A DNA stretch of 64,000 bases from positions 1 to 64,000 of the forward strand of contig CAZBUJ010000010.1 in the NCBI GenBank assembly GCA_964495075.1. The letters run 5' to 3'. Made by a program: the position numbers and the translations under genes. The stretch comes from JAFGJQ01 sp964495075. GTDB taxonomy: Bacteria > Planctomycetota > Phycisphaerae > UBA1845. A model generated the notes under the pieces. It was not told the origin of the DNA. It was given only the letters and a program-made list of their open reading frames with translations, and searched no databases. This document shows positions 7,505-19,500 of the stretch, piece by piece; within the stretch, counting starts at the first letter, position 1, and every line of letters starts with the position of its first letter.

Positions 7505-8422
7505 TCAGTGAATCAGGTAGAGCAGCGGGAACAGGAAAATCCAGATCAAGTCCACCAGGTGCCAGTACAGACCCCCAAGGTCGACCGGCGTGAAATACCC
7601 GCCGTCGAAGTCGCCCCGGACCGATCGCACCAGCAGCCACGTGATCACGGCCATGCCGGCCAGCACGTGCACGCCGTGCAACCCGGTCATCGAGAAGTAG
7701 ATCCCGAAGAAAATATGGACGTTGTACGGCGCATCCTCGGGCACGCCGCGATGGTCTCGACCGGCGGACCCCGTCGGATTGACAAGCCCGCCCGGGCCCA
7801 CGGCGGAGGGGGCCACCGTCGACTTCTCGTCCGCGGGCACCGCGTCCGCGGGCGGCGTCGCCGCCTCCGCCGGGTGACCTCCATCGAGCCCCGCGCCCGG
7901 ACCGGCGTGTGCATCGGCGACCCTGTGTTCTTCGTTGCGGTGTCCGCCGTCACCGTGTCCCGCGCCACCGTGATCGAGGTGCGGTTCGTACTTGGTGCCC
8001 CACAGCAGGCCGTGCTTCCACTTGCTTTGATACTCGATGCCCTTGATCGCCATGAACCCGCACCCGCAGAGCAGCGTCAGGATCAGGCACGCGATCAGCC
8101 CCTGCCGCTGCTTGACCTGGGCACACCGGACAGCCATGGCCATGGTGAAACTGGAGACGATCAGCACGACGGTATTGATCCCGCCCAGCGTCACGGACAG
8201 GAACTTCTTTTGGTAGACGTAATAGAATATCTCTGGATGGTTCGCACGGTAGACGGCGTAGGCACAGAACATCCCGCCGAACAGCAGGACCTCGGTAACG
8301 AGGAACAGCCACATGCCGAGCTTGCACGCGTCGAACTGCTGCTGCTCCGTGTCGAAATGGTGGGCCAGATGCGGCGGGTGATCGTGGATCGCCGAACCTC
8401 CGGCTGGGTTACCATGCCCCAT
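7505..8422 (-). CDS. ctaE: cytochrome c oxidase subunit III with His-rich insertion
   Basis: The ATG at 8422 is preceded by AGGA at a usable distance, 11 bases after the ctaD stop, giving 305 residues. The frame could extend further upstream, but that would overlap ctaD. Subunit III landmarks are CKLGMWLFLVTEVLLFGGMF (helix I), VLIVSSFTMAMAVRCAQ, the GIEYQSKW loop, IFFGIYFSMTGLHGVHVLAGM and the terminal YWHLVDLIWIFLFPLLYL. Between helix IV and the next conserved helix lies an insertion of about 75 residues rich in His, Gly, Ala and Asp (HLDHGGAGHGDGGHRNEEH and onward) that is absent from typical homologues. The product is a membrane subunit of the caa3 oxidase next to ctaD. Confidence 0.93.
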   Translation of the reverse strand: MGHGNPAGGSAIHDHPPHLAHHFDTEQQQFDACKLGMWLFLVTEVLLFGGMFCAYAVYRANHPEIFYYVYQKKFLSVTLGGINTVVLIVSSFTMAMAVRCAQVKQRQGLIACLILTLLCGCGFMAIKGIEYQSKWKHGLLWGTKYEPHLDHGGAGHGDGGHRNEEHRVADAHAGPGAGLDGGHPAEAATPPADAVPADEKSTVAPSAVGPGGLVNPTGSAGRDHRGVPEDAPYNVHIFFGIYFSMTGLHGVHVLAGMAVITWLLVRSVRGDFDGGYFTPVDLGGLYWHLVDLIWIFLFPLLYLIH

Positions 8423-8433
8423 GCGTCTGATTC

Positions 8434-10125
<1,692 letters not shown>

Positions 10126-10234
10126 TTCCGTCCGCCCCGCACGCGGCAGGCGGCTCCGACTCCCATGAACGCGGCGGGCCGGGCATCCGACCGCCGCCTC
10201 GTCACCTCGTCATCCCTCGCCGCTCCAGCCCGGA

Positions 10235-11260
10235 TCAGCCCCCCTTCAAGCTCTCGACGTACGCGATCAACGCGTTGATGTCCCGGTCGGACAAGCGACC
10301 CTTGTAGGTCGGCATCACCGGCTCGTAGCCGGCCACCACCTTGGCCTGCGGCTCGAGAATCGATTCCCGGATGTAGTTCTCGTCCACCGTAACGTCCGTG
10401 CCGTCCGCCAGCTTCTGCAACTCGCCGAAGATCCCCTTGAACGTCGGCCCGGTACTGGCCGCCCCGTCCGCGGAGTGGCACTGGCCGCACCCTTTCTTCG
10501 CGTACAGCCGGCGTCCCATTTCAATCGGGCTCTCGAGCCCTTCGAACTCGGGGTTCGCGGCCAGGAACGCGGCCGGGTCCACGAGATACGATTCGTACTG
10601 CTCGGGCGTCAACCGCTTGAGCGGATCCGCATTCGCCAGCCACTCCTTGAACCCGCCCTCGTCGTGCACGACGCAGGTCGTGAGCATGTCGGAGTGACCC
10701 GTGCCACAGTACTCGGCGCAGAAGATGGTGAACTCACCGGTCCGCGTAGCCCGGAACCACATCTTGTTCGTCCGCCCGGGCACGGCATCCATCTTGACCC
10801 GGAACTCCGGGATGTACAGACTGTGGATCACGTCCAGCGACTGCAGGGCGAGGGCCACGTCCTGGTTCACCGGCACGTGCAGTACCGAATCCAGGTGCCC
10901 GTTGGGATACTCGAACTCCCAGCTCCACTTCTGCCCGTACACGTTGATCTTCAGCGCGTTCTCCGGCGGTGTCCGCAACTTCACGAAACCGGTGAAGCCG
11001 ATGTAGAAGATGATGATCACCAGGATCAGCGGAATCGCCGTCCAGGTCACCTCCAGCGTCAGGTTGTGCGAGGCGCTCTTCTCCGGACGACGCCCCTCGC
11101 GGCGCAGGTACTTGATCACGAAGACGACCATCAACACCACGATCAGCACGAAGAAGAAGAGCGCGAGGTAGAAAATGAAATAGAACAGCGCATCCGCGGT
11201 CTCGCTCGCCGTCGATGCGCGAGCGGGTAACCAAAAGGTGCCTTCATTCTGACCGAGCAT
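10235..11260 (-). CDS. ctaC: caa3-type cytochrome c oxidase subunit II with fused cytochrome c
   Basis: The 341-residue protein accepts electrons and passes them to subunit I. Two membrane helices lie at about residues 24-50 and 72-93. The periplasmic cupredoxin domain carries a complete Cu-A site: H146 in DVIHSLYIPEF, then C181, E183, C185, H189 and M192 in CAEYCGTGHSDM. A C-terminal cytochrome c domain has the haem motif CGQCH at 258-262 and a likely axial Met in VMPTYKG, which makes this a caa3-type subunit. The fused haem fits direct electron transfer from Alternative Complex III, whose genes lie upstream in the same operon. The start is 24 bases after the sco stop. Confidence 0.97.
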   Translation of the reverse strand: MLGQNEGTFWLPARASTASETADALFYFIFYLALFFFVLIVVLMVVFVIKYLRREGRRPEKSASHNLTLEVTWTAIPLILVIIIFYIGFTGFVKLRTPPENALKINVYGQKWSWEFEYPNGHLDSVLHVPVNQDVALALQSLDVIHSLYIPEFRVKMDAVPGRTNKMWFRATRTGEFTIFCAEYCGTGHSDMLTTCVVHDEGGFKEWLANADPLKRLTPEQYESYLVDPAAFLAANPEFEGLESPIEMGRRLYAKKGCGQCHSADGAASTGPTFKGIFGELQKLADGTDVTVDENYIRESILEPQAKVVAGYEPVMPTYKGRLSDRDINALIAYVESLKGG

Positions 11261-11284
11261 GCCTGCGTCTCTCCGCGGCGAGGA

Positions 11285-12187
11285 TCACTGCGACTCCGAA
11301 GGCCCAACATCCGAATCCGCCGCGCTCGAACCCACCGAGCCGGTCCTGCCGCGTCCGCTGCGAAACCGCAGCCCGATGACCAGCGCTCCGACGCCGACCA
11401 CCGCCAACACGGCCCCCACCTGCATGATGTTCATGGCGGCCGGGGCGTAACGGCCGGAGGCGGCATCATAGTGGAAGCAATACAGCAGGAACTGGTCGAA
11501 CGGCGATCCGATCTTGCCGGCCCCCGCTTCGACCAGCGACAGGCGCAGCGTCGACGGGTCGAACTGCACGTTGCCGATGTACCGGGACAGTAGACCGTCC
11601 GGCGTGCAGATCATCAGCACCGCCTTGTGCGCGTACTCCTGCCGCTCGGCATTCCAGCGGTAGCCGAACCCGGTGGCCGACGTCAACGCCTTGATCGCAT
11701 CCTGCTGACCGGTGAGGAAATGCCAGCCCTTCGCCGCCCGAATGTCGCCGTACATACCGATGTACGACTCCTTTTTGGCCCTGGCCAGACGCGGCGTCTC
11801 CGTCGGATCGAAGCTCACCGTGACCAGCTCGAATTCCTCGCCGGGCAGCCACTTCAACTCCTTGAGGGCATCGACCATCCCGTTGAGCTGCAACGTGCAC
11901 AACATCGGACAGCGAAAGTAGTTGAGGGTCAGGATGACCGGCTTGCCCTGGTTGAAGTAGTCGCCCAGCCGGACGGTGTGCCCTTCGTCATCCTTGAAGA
12001 ACAACTCCAGCGGTAACGGCTCGTTCAAATGCTCGACGACCTCCACGCCTTCCAGCCCCCCGGGGAGCCTCTCGGTCCGATCCTTGGACCCGGGCGTCCC
12101 CCCCGGCGGCGGGACGTCGACCGGCGGCGCCGCGATCGCGCCGGCCGCCGCCACCGCGGTTACGATCAGCCAACTTGCCTTTTTCAT
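11285..12187 (-). CDS. SCO1/SenC copper chaperone for oxidase assembly
   Basis: A 300-residue thioredoxin-fold protein that loads copper into the Cu-A site of subunit II. The ATG at 12187 was chosen over a longer frame. It is preceded by a GAGGGAT box, gives a clean signal peptide (MKKASWLIVTAVAAAGAIAA) and overlaps the upstream stop by 4 bases. The copper-binding pair is C93 and C97 in FRCPMLC, with the partner His in EYAHKAVLM. A second hydrophobic stretch near the C-terminus (VGAVLAVVGVGALVIGL) anchors the protein, which is longer than classic Sco1. Position and motifs agree. Confidence 0.93.
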   Translation of the reverse strand: MKKASWLIVTAVAAAGAIAAPPVDVPPPGGTPGSKDRTERLPGGLEGVEVVEHLNEPLPLELFFKDDEGHTVRLGDYFNQGKPVILTLNYFRCPMLCTLQLNGMVDALKELKWLPGEEFELVTVSFDPTETPRLARAKKESYIGMYGDIRAAKGWHFLTGQQDAIKALTSATGFGYRWNAERQEYAHKAVLMICTPDGLLSRYIGNVQFDPSTLRLSLVEAGAGKIGSPFDQFLLYCFHYDAASGRYAPAAMNIMQVGAVLAVVGVGALVIGLRFRSGRGRTGSVGSSAADSDVGPSESQ

Positions 12188-12534
12188 GGCGATCCCTCGA
12201 TTCTCGATTGACCCGCCGGCCCGTGGTCCGTCGGTCCGGCCGCCATTTCCTGCACCACCAACTCCATCGCCCGGGCAATTGGGATTCGAACCACTTCCTG
12301 GCCGTCCTCCTCCTCGATCGCACCTTCCTCCAGCGCGACCTCCTGCTCCGCCCACAACTGCCGGACCGGGCTCGGGGTCAAGGTGTACTGCTGCGTAATG
12401 TCGCCCTCTTCTTTATAGAACAGGGCCTGCACCCCGACAATGCTGATCGTCAGGGCGATCACCCCGATGACGCCGACCAGGACCGTCGTGGAAACGCTTG
12501 GATCTTGATTCGTGCCGGTGGAGGCCATTTTCAT
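12184..12534 (-). CDS. small membrane protein of ACIII-oxidase operon, unknown function
   Basis: A 116-residue protein with one predicted membrane helix (VLVGVIGVIALTISIVGVQALF) and an acidic C-terminal tail (EEGAIEEEDGQE). It overlaps actF upstream and sco downstream by 4 bases each, so it is clearly part of the operon and translationally coupled. I recognise no named family. A role as an accessory subunit or assembly factor of the respiratory supercomplex is inference from position. The start may be the ATG at 12534 or the one two codons later. Confidence 0.7.
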   Translation of the reverse strand: MKMASTGTNQDPSVSTTVLVGVIGVIALTISIVGVQALFYKEEGDITQQYTLTPSPVRQLWAEQEVALEEGAIEEEDGQEVVRIPIARAMELVVQEMAAGPTDHGPAGQSRIEGSP

Positions 12535-13754
12535 ACGTTCTCGAAGGTGAGCGATTCAAGCAACCGCGGGTCCCGCTCCGGCACCAGGGCGCGGCCCCGG
12601 GCCCGATGGGCGGCCCCGGCGATGAAGAGTCCGCCCAAGCCGATAAAGCACGCCATGTCCATCAGACCGAACGGCACGGTACCCGCCGGCAGGTCCGCCA
12701 CCTGCACACCCGGCATGACCAGCCAGTAGATATCCACCCAGTGCATCACCAGCATCCAGACCGCCGGGATCACCAGCACGTACCGCCGCCGCTTGGGGAT
12801 CCGCGAGATCAACGCCAGGAAGGGAAGCACGAAATGCCCCAACAGCAACAGCAGGCTGACCGTCACCCAGCCACCCGTCTGGCGCGTCAAGAACCACTGC
12901 GTCTCTTCCGGCATGTTCGCGTACCAGATCAGCATGTACTGCGAAAACGCGATGTACGCCCAGAAAACCGTGAACGCGAAAACCAGCTTGCCCAGATCGT
13001 GGTAGTGCTCGCGGGTGATCGCCCGCTGCAGCCGGCCTGCCCGCTGCAAACTGTACGCCAACAGGATCAACAAGGCGAAGAAGCCCACCACGCCGCCGGA
13101 GAAGTAGTACACGCCGAAAATTGTGCTGTACCAGTGGGGGTCCAGTGACATCAACAAATCGAAAGCGGCACACGTGAGCGTGATGCCGAACAAGTACATC
13201 GCCGGAGCGCTGAAGCGCTGCATCCGGATCGTCAGCGCCGTATCACCCGTCGCGTCCTGGGCCACGCTCCGCTGGAAGAAGTACCGGGCCAGCCCGCTCC
13301 ATACGGCGAAGCAGATCACCAGCCGCACGATGAAGAACGGGCGATTCAACCACGGCTGCTTCGATTGCAGTAGAGAATCATGGGCCACCGCGCTCGCGTG
13401 CGTCCAGTTGTACAACTGGGGCATGCCGATCACGACCGGAATCGCCAGGACGGCCAGCAACGGCATCACGCTGGCCACCACCTCCGCTATCCGCCGCACC
13501 ACCACGCTCCAACCGGACCGGGTCACGTGCTGCAGAAGCACGAAGAACAACGCGCCGAGGGCGAGGCTCAGGAAATACGCGAAGCTCACCAGGTACGCGT
13601 GGAAGAACCGGTTCCGGCCGTCGGCCAACACCATGGCCAGCACGGCCGCCACCACCAGGCCCGCCGCCCCCACCACGCCTGCCACGCGGATCACCCGCGG
13701 GGCGAGGTCGTCAAACCGCCGGTCGTCGGGCGAAGTGTCTGGCGGCGTGTTCAA
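12531..13754 (-). CDS. actF: Alternative Complex III subunit ActF
   Basis: A 407-residue polytopic protein with about ten membrane helices, matching the second, smaller quinol-pathway membrane subunit of ACIII. Landmarks are NRFFHAYLVSFAYFLSLALGALFF, LYNWTHASAVAHDSLLQSK and YFSGGVVGFFALL. In solved ACIII structures ActF packs against ActC and may help form a proton path. It overlaps actE by 4 bases and the small membrane gene by 4 bases. Confidence 0.93.
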   Translation of the reverse strand: MNTPPDTSPDDRRFDDLAPRVIRVAGVVGAAGLVVAAVLAMVLADGRNRFFHAYLVSFAYFLSLALGALFFVLLQHVTRSGWSVVVRRIAEVVASVMPLLAVLAIPVVIGMPQLYNWTHASAVAHDSLLQSKQPWLNRPFFIVRLVICFAVWSGLARYFFQRSVAQDATGDTALTIRMQRFSAPAMYLFGITLTCAAFDLLMSLDPHWYSTIFGVYYFSGGVVGFFALLILLAYSLQRAGRLQRAITREHYHDLGKLVFAFTVFWAYIAFSQYMLIWYANMPEETQWFLTRQTGGWVTVSLLLLLGHFVLPFLALISRIPKRRRYVLVIPAVWMLVMHWVDIYWLVMPGVQVADLPAGTVPFGLMDMACFIGLGGLFIAGAAHRARGRALVPERDPRLLESLTFENV

Positions 13755-14431
13755 CGTGAGTCCTCCCCGGTCGCCGGTGGTTCCCGACGCGTCAGTTCAT
13801 TCCAGTATTCCGGCGGCATGTCCCGCCGGTTCGCGTGTTGACTGCGCTGCAGGGCCCGAACGTACAGAACAATGGCCCAGCGATCTCTCACGTCCGGAAT
13901 CTGCCAGCGATACGGCACCATGGTTCGAATGCCGTTGGTGATGGTGTTGTAGAGGTGCCCCACCGGTCGCTCCCGGACTATCTTGTCGTGGTACGACGCC
14001 GGCGGCACCCACGGACCGCCGATCTCCTCGGCACGCCGCGCCACCGGCCCCCGCCCGTACCCGTCCAGCCCATGGCACTGGGCACAATAGATCCGGAACC
14101 GCTCCCGGCCGCGTTCCATCAGTTCCGGCGTCACCGGCAGCGGGATCGAGGTGACCCACTCGCCGTCGACCTTGCCGCGGTACAGCGCGTCGTCCAACTC
14201 CAGATCGCCGCGGGCGATCGTGCCGGCCACCGGGGGCCGCATCGCGCGATTGTCCCGGAACAGCGAGTTCGATTGCTGCGCCTTCGCCTTGGGCTGATCG
14301 TCCATGTCCAGAATCAAGTGGATCCGCGGCTGGCTCGACTTGACCACCCGCGCGCGGGCCACCAGCAATGGTGGCAGAAACGCCAGCAGAATCACGAACA
14401 CCGGCGCGATTTTCATCCACTTCGGCATCAC
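13751..14431 (-). CDS. actE: Alternative Complex III cytochrome c subunit ActE
   Basis: A 226-residue mono-haem cytochrome c. An N-terminal membrane anchor (IAPVFVILLAFLPPLLVA) is followed by a region with RDNRAMRPPVAGTIARG, typical of the family. The haem site CAQCH is at 116-120, and a likely axial Met is in IRTMVPYRWQIP. It takes part in electron exit from ACIII towards the caa3 oxidase. The stop overlaps the actF start by 4 bases, and the start abuts actD with a 1-base overlap. Confidence 0.94.
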   Translation of the reverse strand: MMPKWMKIAPVFVILLAFLPPLLVARARVVKSSQPRIHLILDMDDQPKAKAQQSNSLFRDNRAMRPPVAGTIARGDLELDDALYRGKVDGEWVTSIPLPVTPELMERGRERFRIYCAQCHGLDGYGRGPVARRAEEIGGPWVPPASYHDKIVRERPVGHLYNTITNGIRTMVPYRWQIPDVRDRWAIVLYVRALQRSQHANRRDMPPEYWNELTRREPPATGEDSR

Positions 14432-14997
14432 TACTCGTCCGTCACGGCTTCGACGGTCGTACCGCCTATCGACTGCAGGAACGTCCGCGTCCGATCACGG
14501 TCGAACTTCGGGTCCACCGCCTCAATGCTGATGAAGAAACGGTCCGCCGTCACCCGCCGGAACCGCCGGCTGCGGAACAACGCATGGTACCACCTCGGCA
14601 GCCCGTTCAGGAGCAACATACCGAGGAACGACGCGACCGCACTGAACAGGATCGTCAACTCGAACGTGACCGGGATGTTGGCCGGCAGCGAAAAGTACGG
14701 CTTTCCACTGATCAGGAACGGATAGTTGACCGCGTTGGTCCACCACTGCAACGCCAGCCCGACCATCGCCCCGGTCAGCCCGGCTCCGAACACGATCAGC
14801 GGCAGCCGCGTCGCCTTCAGGCCCATCGCATCGTTCAGCCCGTGCACGGGAAACGGCGTATGGCAGTCCCATCGTCGATACCCCGCGTCGCGGACCTTTT
14901 CGGCCGCTTCGATCAACGCGAGCGCCGACTCGAACTCCACGAGATAGCCCCACAGGGCGTCGTCAATGCCCGACTGGGATTCCGCGGCCCGCGTCAC
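14431..14997 (-). CDS. actD: Alternative Complex III subunit ActD (DUF3341)
   Basis: A 188-residue protein with an N-terminal soluble domain (WGYLVEFESALALIEAAEKVRDAGYRRWDCHTP in two stretches) followed by two membrane helices around residues 65-85 and 110-132. This is the DUF3341 architecture of ActD, a structural membrane subunit of ACIII. It overlaps actC by 4 bases. Confidence 0.93.
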   Translation of the reverse strand: MTRAAESQSGIDDALWGYLVEFESALALIEAAEKVRDAGYRRWDCHTPFPVHGLNDAMGLKATRLPLIVFGAGLTGAMVGLALQWWTNAVNYPFLISGKPYFSLPANIPVTFELTILFSAVASFLGMLLLNGLPRWYHALFRSRRFRRVTADRFFISIEAVDPKFDRDRTRTFLQSIGGTTVEAVTDE

Positions 14998-16475
14998 GAT
15001 TGCCCTCCTCTGTCATGGAGTCCTTCCACGTGCAGCTCCGGCATGTCGCCCCAGTAGTCGCCCAGGCCGCGATGCTCGCCATGGACGAGTTGCGCCTGCG
15101 GCATGACGCTCTTCACTTCCGCCATCGCCACCATCGGCAGGTAGCGTACGAACAGCAGGAACATCGTGAAGAACAACCCGAAACTGCCGGCGAACGTCAG
15201 CATGTCCACGATCGTCGGCGAATAGTAGTCCCAGCTCGACGGCAGGAAGTCCGCACTCAGCGAGGTGACCGTGATCACGAACCGCTCGAACCACATCCCG
15301 ATGTTCACCACGATGGAGATGCCAAAGAGAATCCACACGTTCGACCGGCACTTTTTGAACCAGAACAGTTGCGGCGACAACACGTTGCACGTCACCATGA
15401 TCCAGTATGCCCAGGCGTACGGGCCCAGCGCCCGGCTGACGAACGCAAATGCCTCGTACGGATTGCCGCCGTACCACGCGATGAAGAACTCGACCCCGTA
15501 CGCGTAGCCCACCATCGAGCCGGTCACCAACATGATCTTGGCCATGTTGTCCAGGTGCCGCATGGTGATAATCTCTTTCAGCCCGAAGAACTGCCGGGCC
15601 GGGACGATCAACGTCATCACCATCGCGAACCCGCTGAAGATGGCCCCGGCCACGAAGTACGGCGGGAAAATCGTGGTGTGCCAGCCGGGCACCTGCGCCA
15701 CCGCGAAGTCGAAACTCACCACCGAGTGCACGCTCAACACCAGCGGCGTCGCCAGCGCCGCCAGCAGCAGGTACGCCCGCTCGTACCGCAACCACTGCCG
15801 GTTCGAACCGCGCCAGCCCAGCGCGAGGATGCCATACGCAACCGCGCGGATTTTTGTCGTCGCCCGGTCCCGCAGCGTGGCCAGGTCCGGGATCATGCCC
15901 ATGTACCAGAACATGGTGGAGACCAGGGCATACGTGCCGACCGCGAACATGTCCCACAGCAGTGGGCTGCGGAAGTTCGGCCATATCTCCATCTGGTTCG
16001 GGTACGGCGCCATCCAGTATGCCACCCAGACGCGGCCGAGGTGAATGCCTGGAAAGATCCCCGCGCACATGACGGCGAAAATCGTCATCGCCTCGGCGAA
16101 CCGGTTGATACTCGTCCGCCATTTCTGACGGAACAGAAACAGGATCGCCGAGATCAACGTGCCCGCGTGACCGATCCCGACCCAGAACACGAAGTTGACG
16201 ATCGCCCAGCCCCAGCCCACCGGGTTGTTCACCCCCCACACGCCGACGCCCGTGGCGAACAGGTACCCGATCATCAGGAACAACACGCCGGTCAGAGCCG
16301 ACGAGCAGCCGAACGCCACGTACCACGCCTTGGGCGGCCGGCGCCGCTCCGCCAACCCGCAGACCGTGTCCGTCACGGTGGTGAAATCGTTTGCCCCCAC
16401 GACCAGCGGCGCACGCCTGGTGGGATCTTCCACCGTGTTGTCGATCGCAACCTGGTTGACCGGAACCGTCGTCAT
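14994..16475 (-). CDS. actC: Alternative Complex III membrane subunit ActC (NrfD-like)
   Basis: A 493-residue protein with about ten membrane helices, of the NrfD/PsrC family. This subunit binds and oxidises menaquinol at the periplasmic side and hands electrons to the ActB iron-sulfur clusters. Visible landmarks are WYVAFGCSSALTGVLFLMIG, GIGHAGTLISAILFLFRQ, FPGIHLGRVW and HSVVSFDFAVAQVPGWH. It starts 45 bases after the actB stop, and its own stop overlaps the actD start by 4 bases. Confidence 0.95.
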   Translation of the reverse strand: MTTVPVNQVAIDNTVEDPTRRAPLVVGANDFTTVTDTVCGLAERRRPPKAWYVAFGCSSALTGVLFLMIGYLFATGVGVWGVNNPVGWGWAIVNFVFWVGIGHAGTLISAILFLFRQKWRTSINRFAEAMTIFAVMCAGIFPGIHLGRVWVAYWMAPYPNQMEIWPNFRSPLLWDMFAVGTYALVSTMFWYMGMIPDLATLRDRATTKIRAVAYGILALGWRGSNRQWLRYERAYLLLAALATPLVLSVHSVVSFDFAVAQVPGWHTTIFPPYFVAGAIFSGFAMVMTLIVPARQFFGLKEIITMRHLDNMAKIMLVTGSMVGYAYGVEFFIAWYGGNPYEAFAFVSRALGPYAWAYWIMVTCNVLSPQLFWFKKCRSNVWILFGISIVVNIGMWFERFVITVTSLSADFLPSSWDYYSPTIVDMLTFAGSFGLFFTMFLLFVRYLPMVAMAEVKSVMPQAQLVHGEHRGLGDYWGDMPELHVEGLHDRGGQS

Positions 16476-16520
16476 GGCTCTTGTCTCGTCACCCCGCGCT
16501 GCCGTCCCCGCCGCGCCGAC

Positions 16521-19500
16521 CTACCCGTGCGCCTGACCGTGATCGCCATCACCGGCCGGCGCCGCGGGCGGACTCGCGTCGAGCCCGGACCGCGGGTTGC
16601 GGATCCGCGCCGAATACTTCGTCCGCGGCTTGATGTTCAATTCGTCCAGCAGCACGTACGCACGGTCGGCCGCGTGCGCCTTCGCCACCCGGCTCTTCGG
16701 ATCGTTCAGATCGCCGAACACGATCGCGCGGGACGGGCACGCCTGGCCACATGCCGGCGTGATTTCGCCGTCGGCGATCGGCCGGCCCTCGTTCCTCGCC
16801 GCGATCTTCACCGCCGAGATCCGCTGCACGCAGAACGTGCACTTCTCCATCACGCCGCGGCTGCGGGCCGTCACCTCCGGGTTCAACCCCAGTTTCTCGA
16901 TGTCCTCCCGGTCCTTGTAGTTGTTGAACCAGTTGAATCGCCGAACCTTGTACGGACAGTTGTTGGAGCAGTACCGGGTCCCAATGCAACGATTGTACAC
17001 CATGTCATTGAGCCCTTCCTGACTGTGAACCGTCGCGGCCACCGGGCACACCTGCTCGCACGGGGCGTTCTCACACTGCTGACACGCCACCGGCTGGTGC
17101 GCCACCGCAGGCGCGTCCACCGCGCCCTTGAAGTAGCGGTCGACGCGGATCCAGTGCATCTCCCGGCCACGGGACACTTCGTCCTTGCCGACCACCGGGA
17201 TGTTGTTCTCCGCCTGGCACGCCACCACGCACGCGCTGCACCCGATGCACGCGTTCAAATCGATCGACACCGCCCAACGCGGCTTGTCGGGAAACGTATG
17301 CTCCTCCCATAGCGAAACCAGCGGCAACGGGTGATGACCCGGCGGATGCTTCGCGAATTCGGGACGGTGCACGTACTCGGCCAGCGTCGCTTCACGCAGG
17401 ATGCGGTTCGGCACCCGGGCCGCCTTCTCGGCGTCACCTACCCGCGACTCCATCGCATGGTGATCCTGCGTGGTGGCCAGTGGGTAGGTGCGGCCGGTCC
17501 GCGTCACCGTGACCCCGGTAGCCATGTGCATGCCCCGCGTCGCACGCAGCGCGTAGGTATTGAAACCCGTGCTTTCGCCGACCCGGCCGACCACCGTGCG
17601 GCCGTAGCCCAGCGGCAGCGTAACCGTGTCCGGGGCATGGCCGGGAAGTACGAAGGCCGCCATCTCCAACGACCGGCCGTTGCAGTCGATCTTGACCATG
17701 TCGCCCGATCGCACGTTCAGGCCTCGGGCCGTGGCGGGACTCATCAGGGCCGCGTTGTCCCAGGTCAGCTTGGTCAGCGGATCCGGCATCTCCTGAAGCC
17801 AGCCGTTGTTCGCGAAGCGGCCGTCGTAGACGCTCGCGTCCGGCCGGAACACCACTTCGATCGGCGCTGTCGGCCAGCTCATCAGTGCGGACAGCCCCGC
17901 CACCCATTCGCCGGTCACCGGCTTCTGGTTCAGCGGCGGCCGTTTCTGGTCGATCACCGCGCCGTTGCACAGCGATTCCGCCCACAAGTTCTCGAAGCCC
18001 TTCCCCGCCCGTTCACTCACGCCCTTGAACGTCTCGCGGACGATATCATAGGGCTTGACCGTCTTTTCTCCGGCCAGCACGGCCACCAGTTCCAGCGGCG
18101 TCCGCCCGCCGTACAGCGGCTCGATGATCGGCTGGACGATACTGAAGGTGAGGTCGTGGCTACGGGCGTCGCCCCACGACTCGAGGTAGTGCGCCCGCGG
18201 AACGTGCCACGTGCACGCAACGGCCGTTTCGTTCTCGTACTCGCCGAGATGAATCGTCATGGCCACCAGCCCCAGACGCCGGTCGAATTCCAGGTCGGCC
18301 GGGGCGTCGAAGACCGGGTTGCCGCCGAGAATCACCAGCGTATCGACTTGGCCGTCCGCCATCGCCGACGACAGCTTGGCGATCGCCGCGTCGTGCGACA
18401 GCCGGTCCGCGTCCGGCTCGGGCAGGTACCACACCGTCTTGTTGGTGTTGCCCAGCGCATCGTTCAACAGCGCGACCAGCGCGTGCACCTCGGCCGGCTG
18501 ACGTGGCCCCACCGCGATGGCGCCGCGCCCCGGGTTGGCCTGCAGGTCCTCGGCCATCGCTTCCAGTACCGCGGTCTGGTGCGACAGGTCATCCGGAATG
18601 CTCGCGGCGAGTTGCCGGACCTCGTCCGGCAGCTTCACGCCCCGTTCGGCCAGCATCGCGGCCAGCCGGGCCACCAGCTTGGGCACCAGCGTGGGATGGA
18701 CGGCCAGTCGGTGATCGGCCATTCCGCCCGTGATCGAGTAATCGCTTTCCGCCACGTAGAGCCGGTTCATCGGCTCGAGCGTGTCGGTCCGCTTGCCATC
18801 GCGGCGGATGCACCGGCCGGTGACGAACTCCCGGGCGTGCCGAACTGACGCCGGGTGGCTCCCGAGGAGGTCCTCGTCGAAGCTCACGATCACCACCGCA
18901 TTGTCCAGCATCAAATGCGTGCGGTACGGTCGCCCCAGGGCCATCCAGGTCCCGAGCCGCTCGGCGTCCCGCGACACCGGCTCATACTCGAACCATTGCA
19001 TGCCGGGGCATGCCTCGGCCAACCGCTCGCGGAGGCGGGCCAGGCTCGGCGACGACGACGCCTCACTCAGGACGCACAGTCCTTGCCCGCCCTGACTTCG
19101 CAGCGGGGCGAGCTTCGCGTTGAGCGCGTCAGTGAACGCCGTCCAGTCCCGGTTTACCGGCTTCCCGCCGACCCGCTCCACGATCGCCCGGCTGCGATCC
19201 GGGTCCCAGACGCCCAGCACGCCGGCCTGCGCGAACGCGTCCGTGGCCCCGGCGTTGTTCGGATGAGATGGATTGCCTTCGACCTTGATGGGTCGACCGT
19301 CATAAGCCGTCACCAGCAGGCCCTGGGCATGCCCGCCGAGATCCATTGCGGTCGCGTACTGCACCGGCACGCCCGGAATGCGGTGCTCCGGCCGCCGGGC
19401 GTACGGGGCGATCGTCTCCTTCGGCCAGCGGCACCCGGTCAGGCCGGCCATCGCCATGGACGCCCCCATCAGCTTCAGGAACTGACGGCGGGACGACGAT

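Noticed and set aside
15000..17312. 770-codon frame opposite actC/actB
   Set aside because: Antisense shadow spanning two conserved genes.
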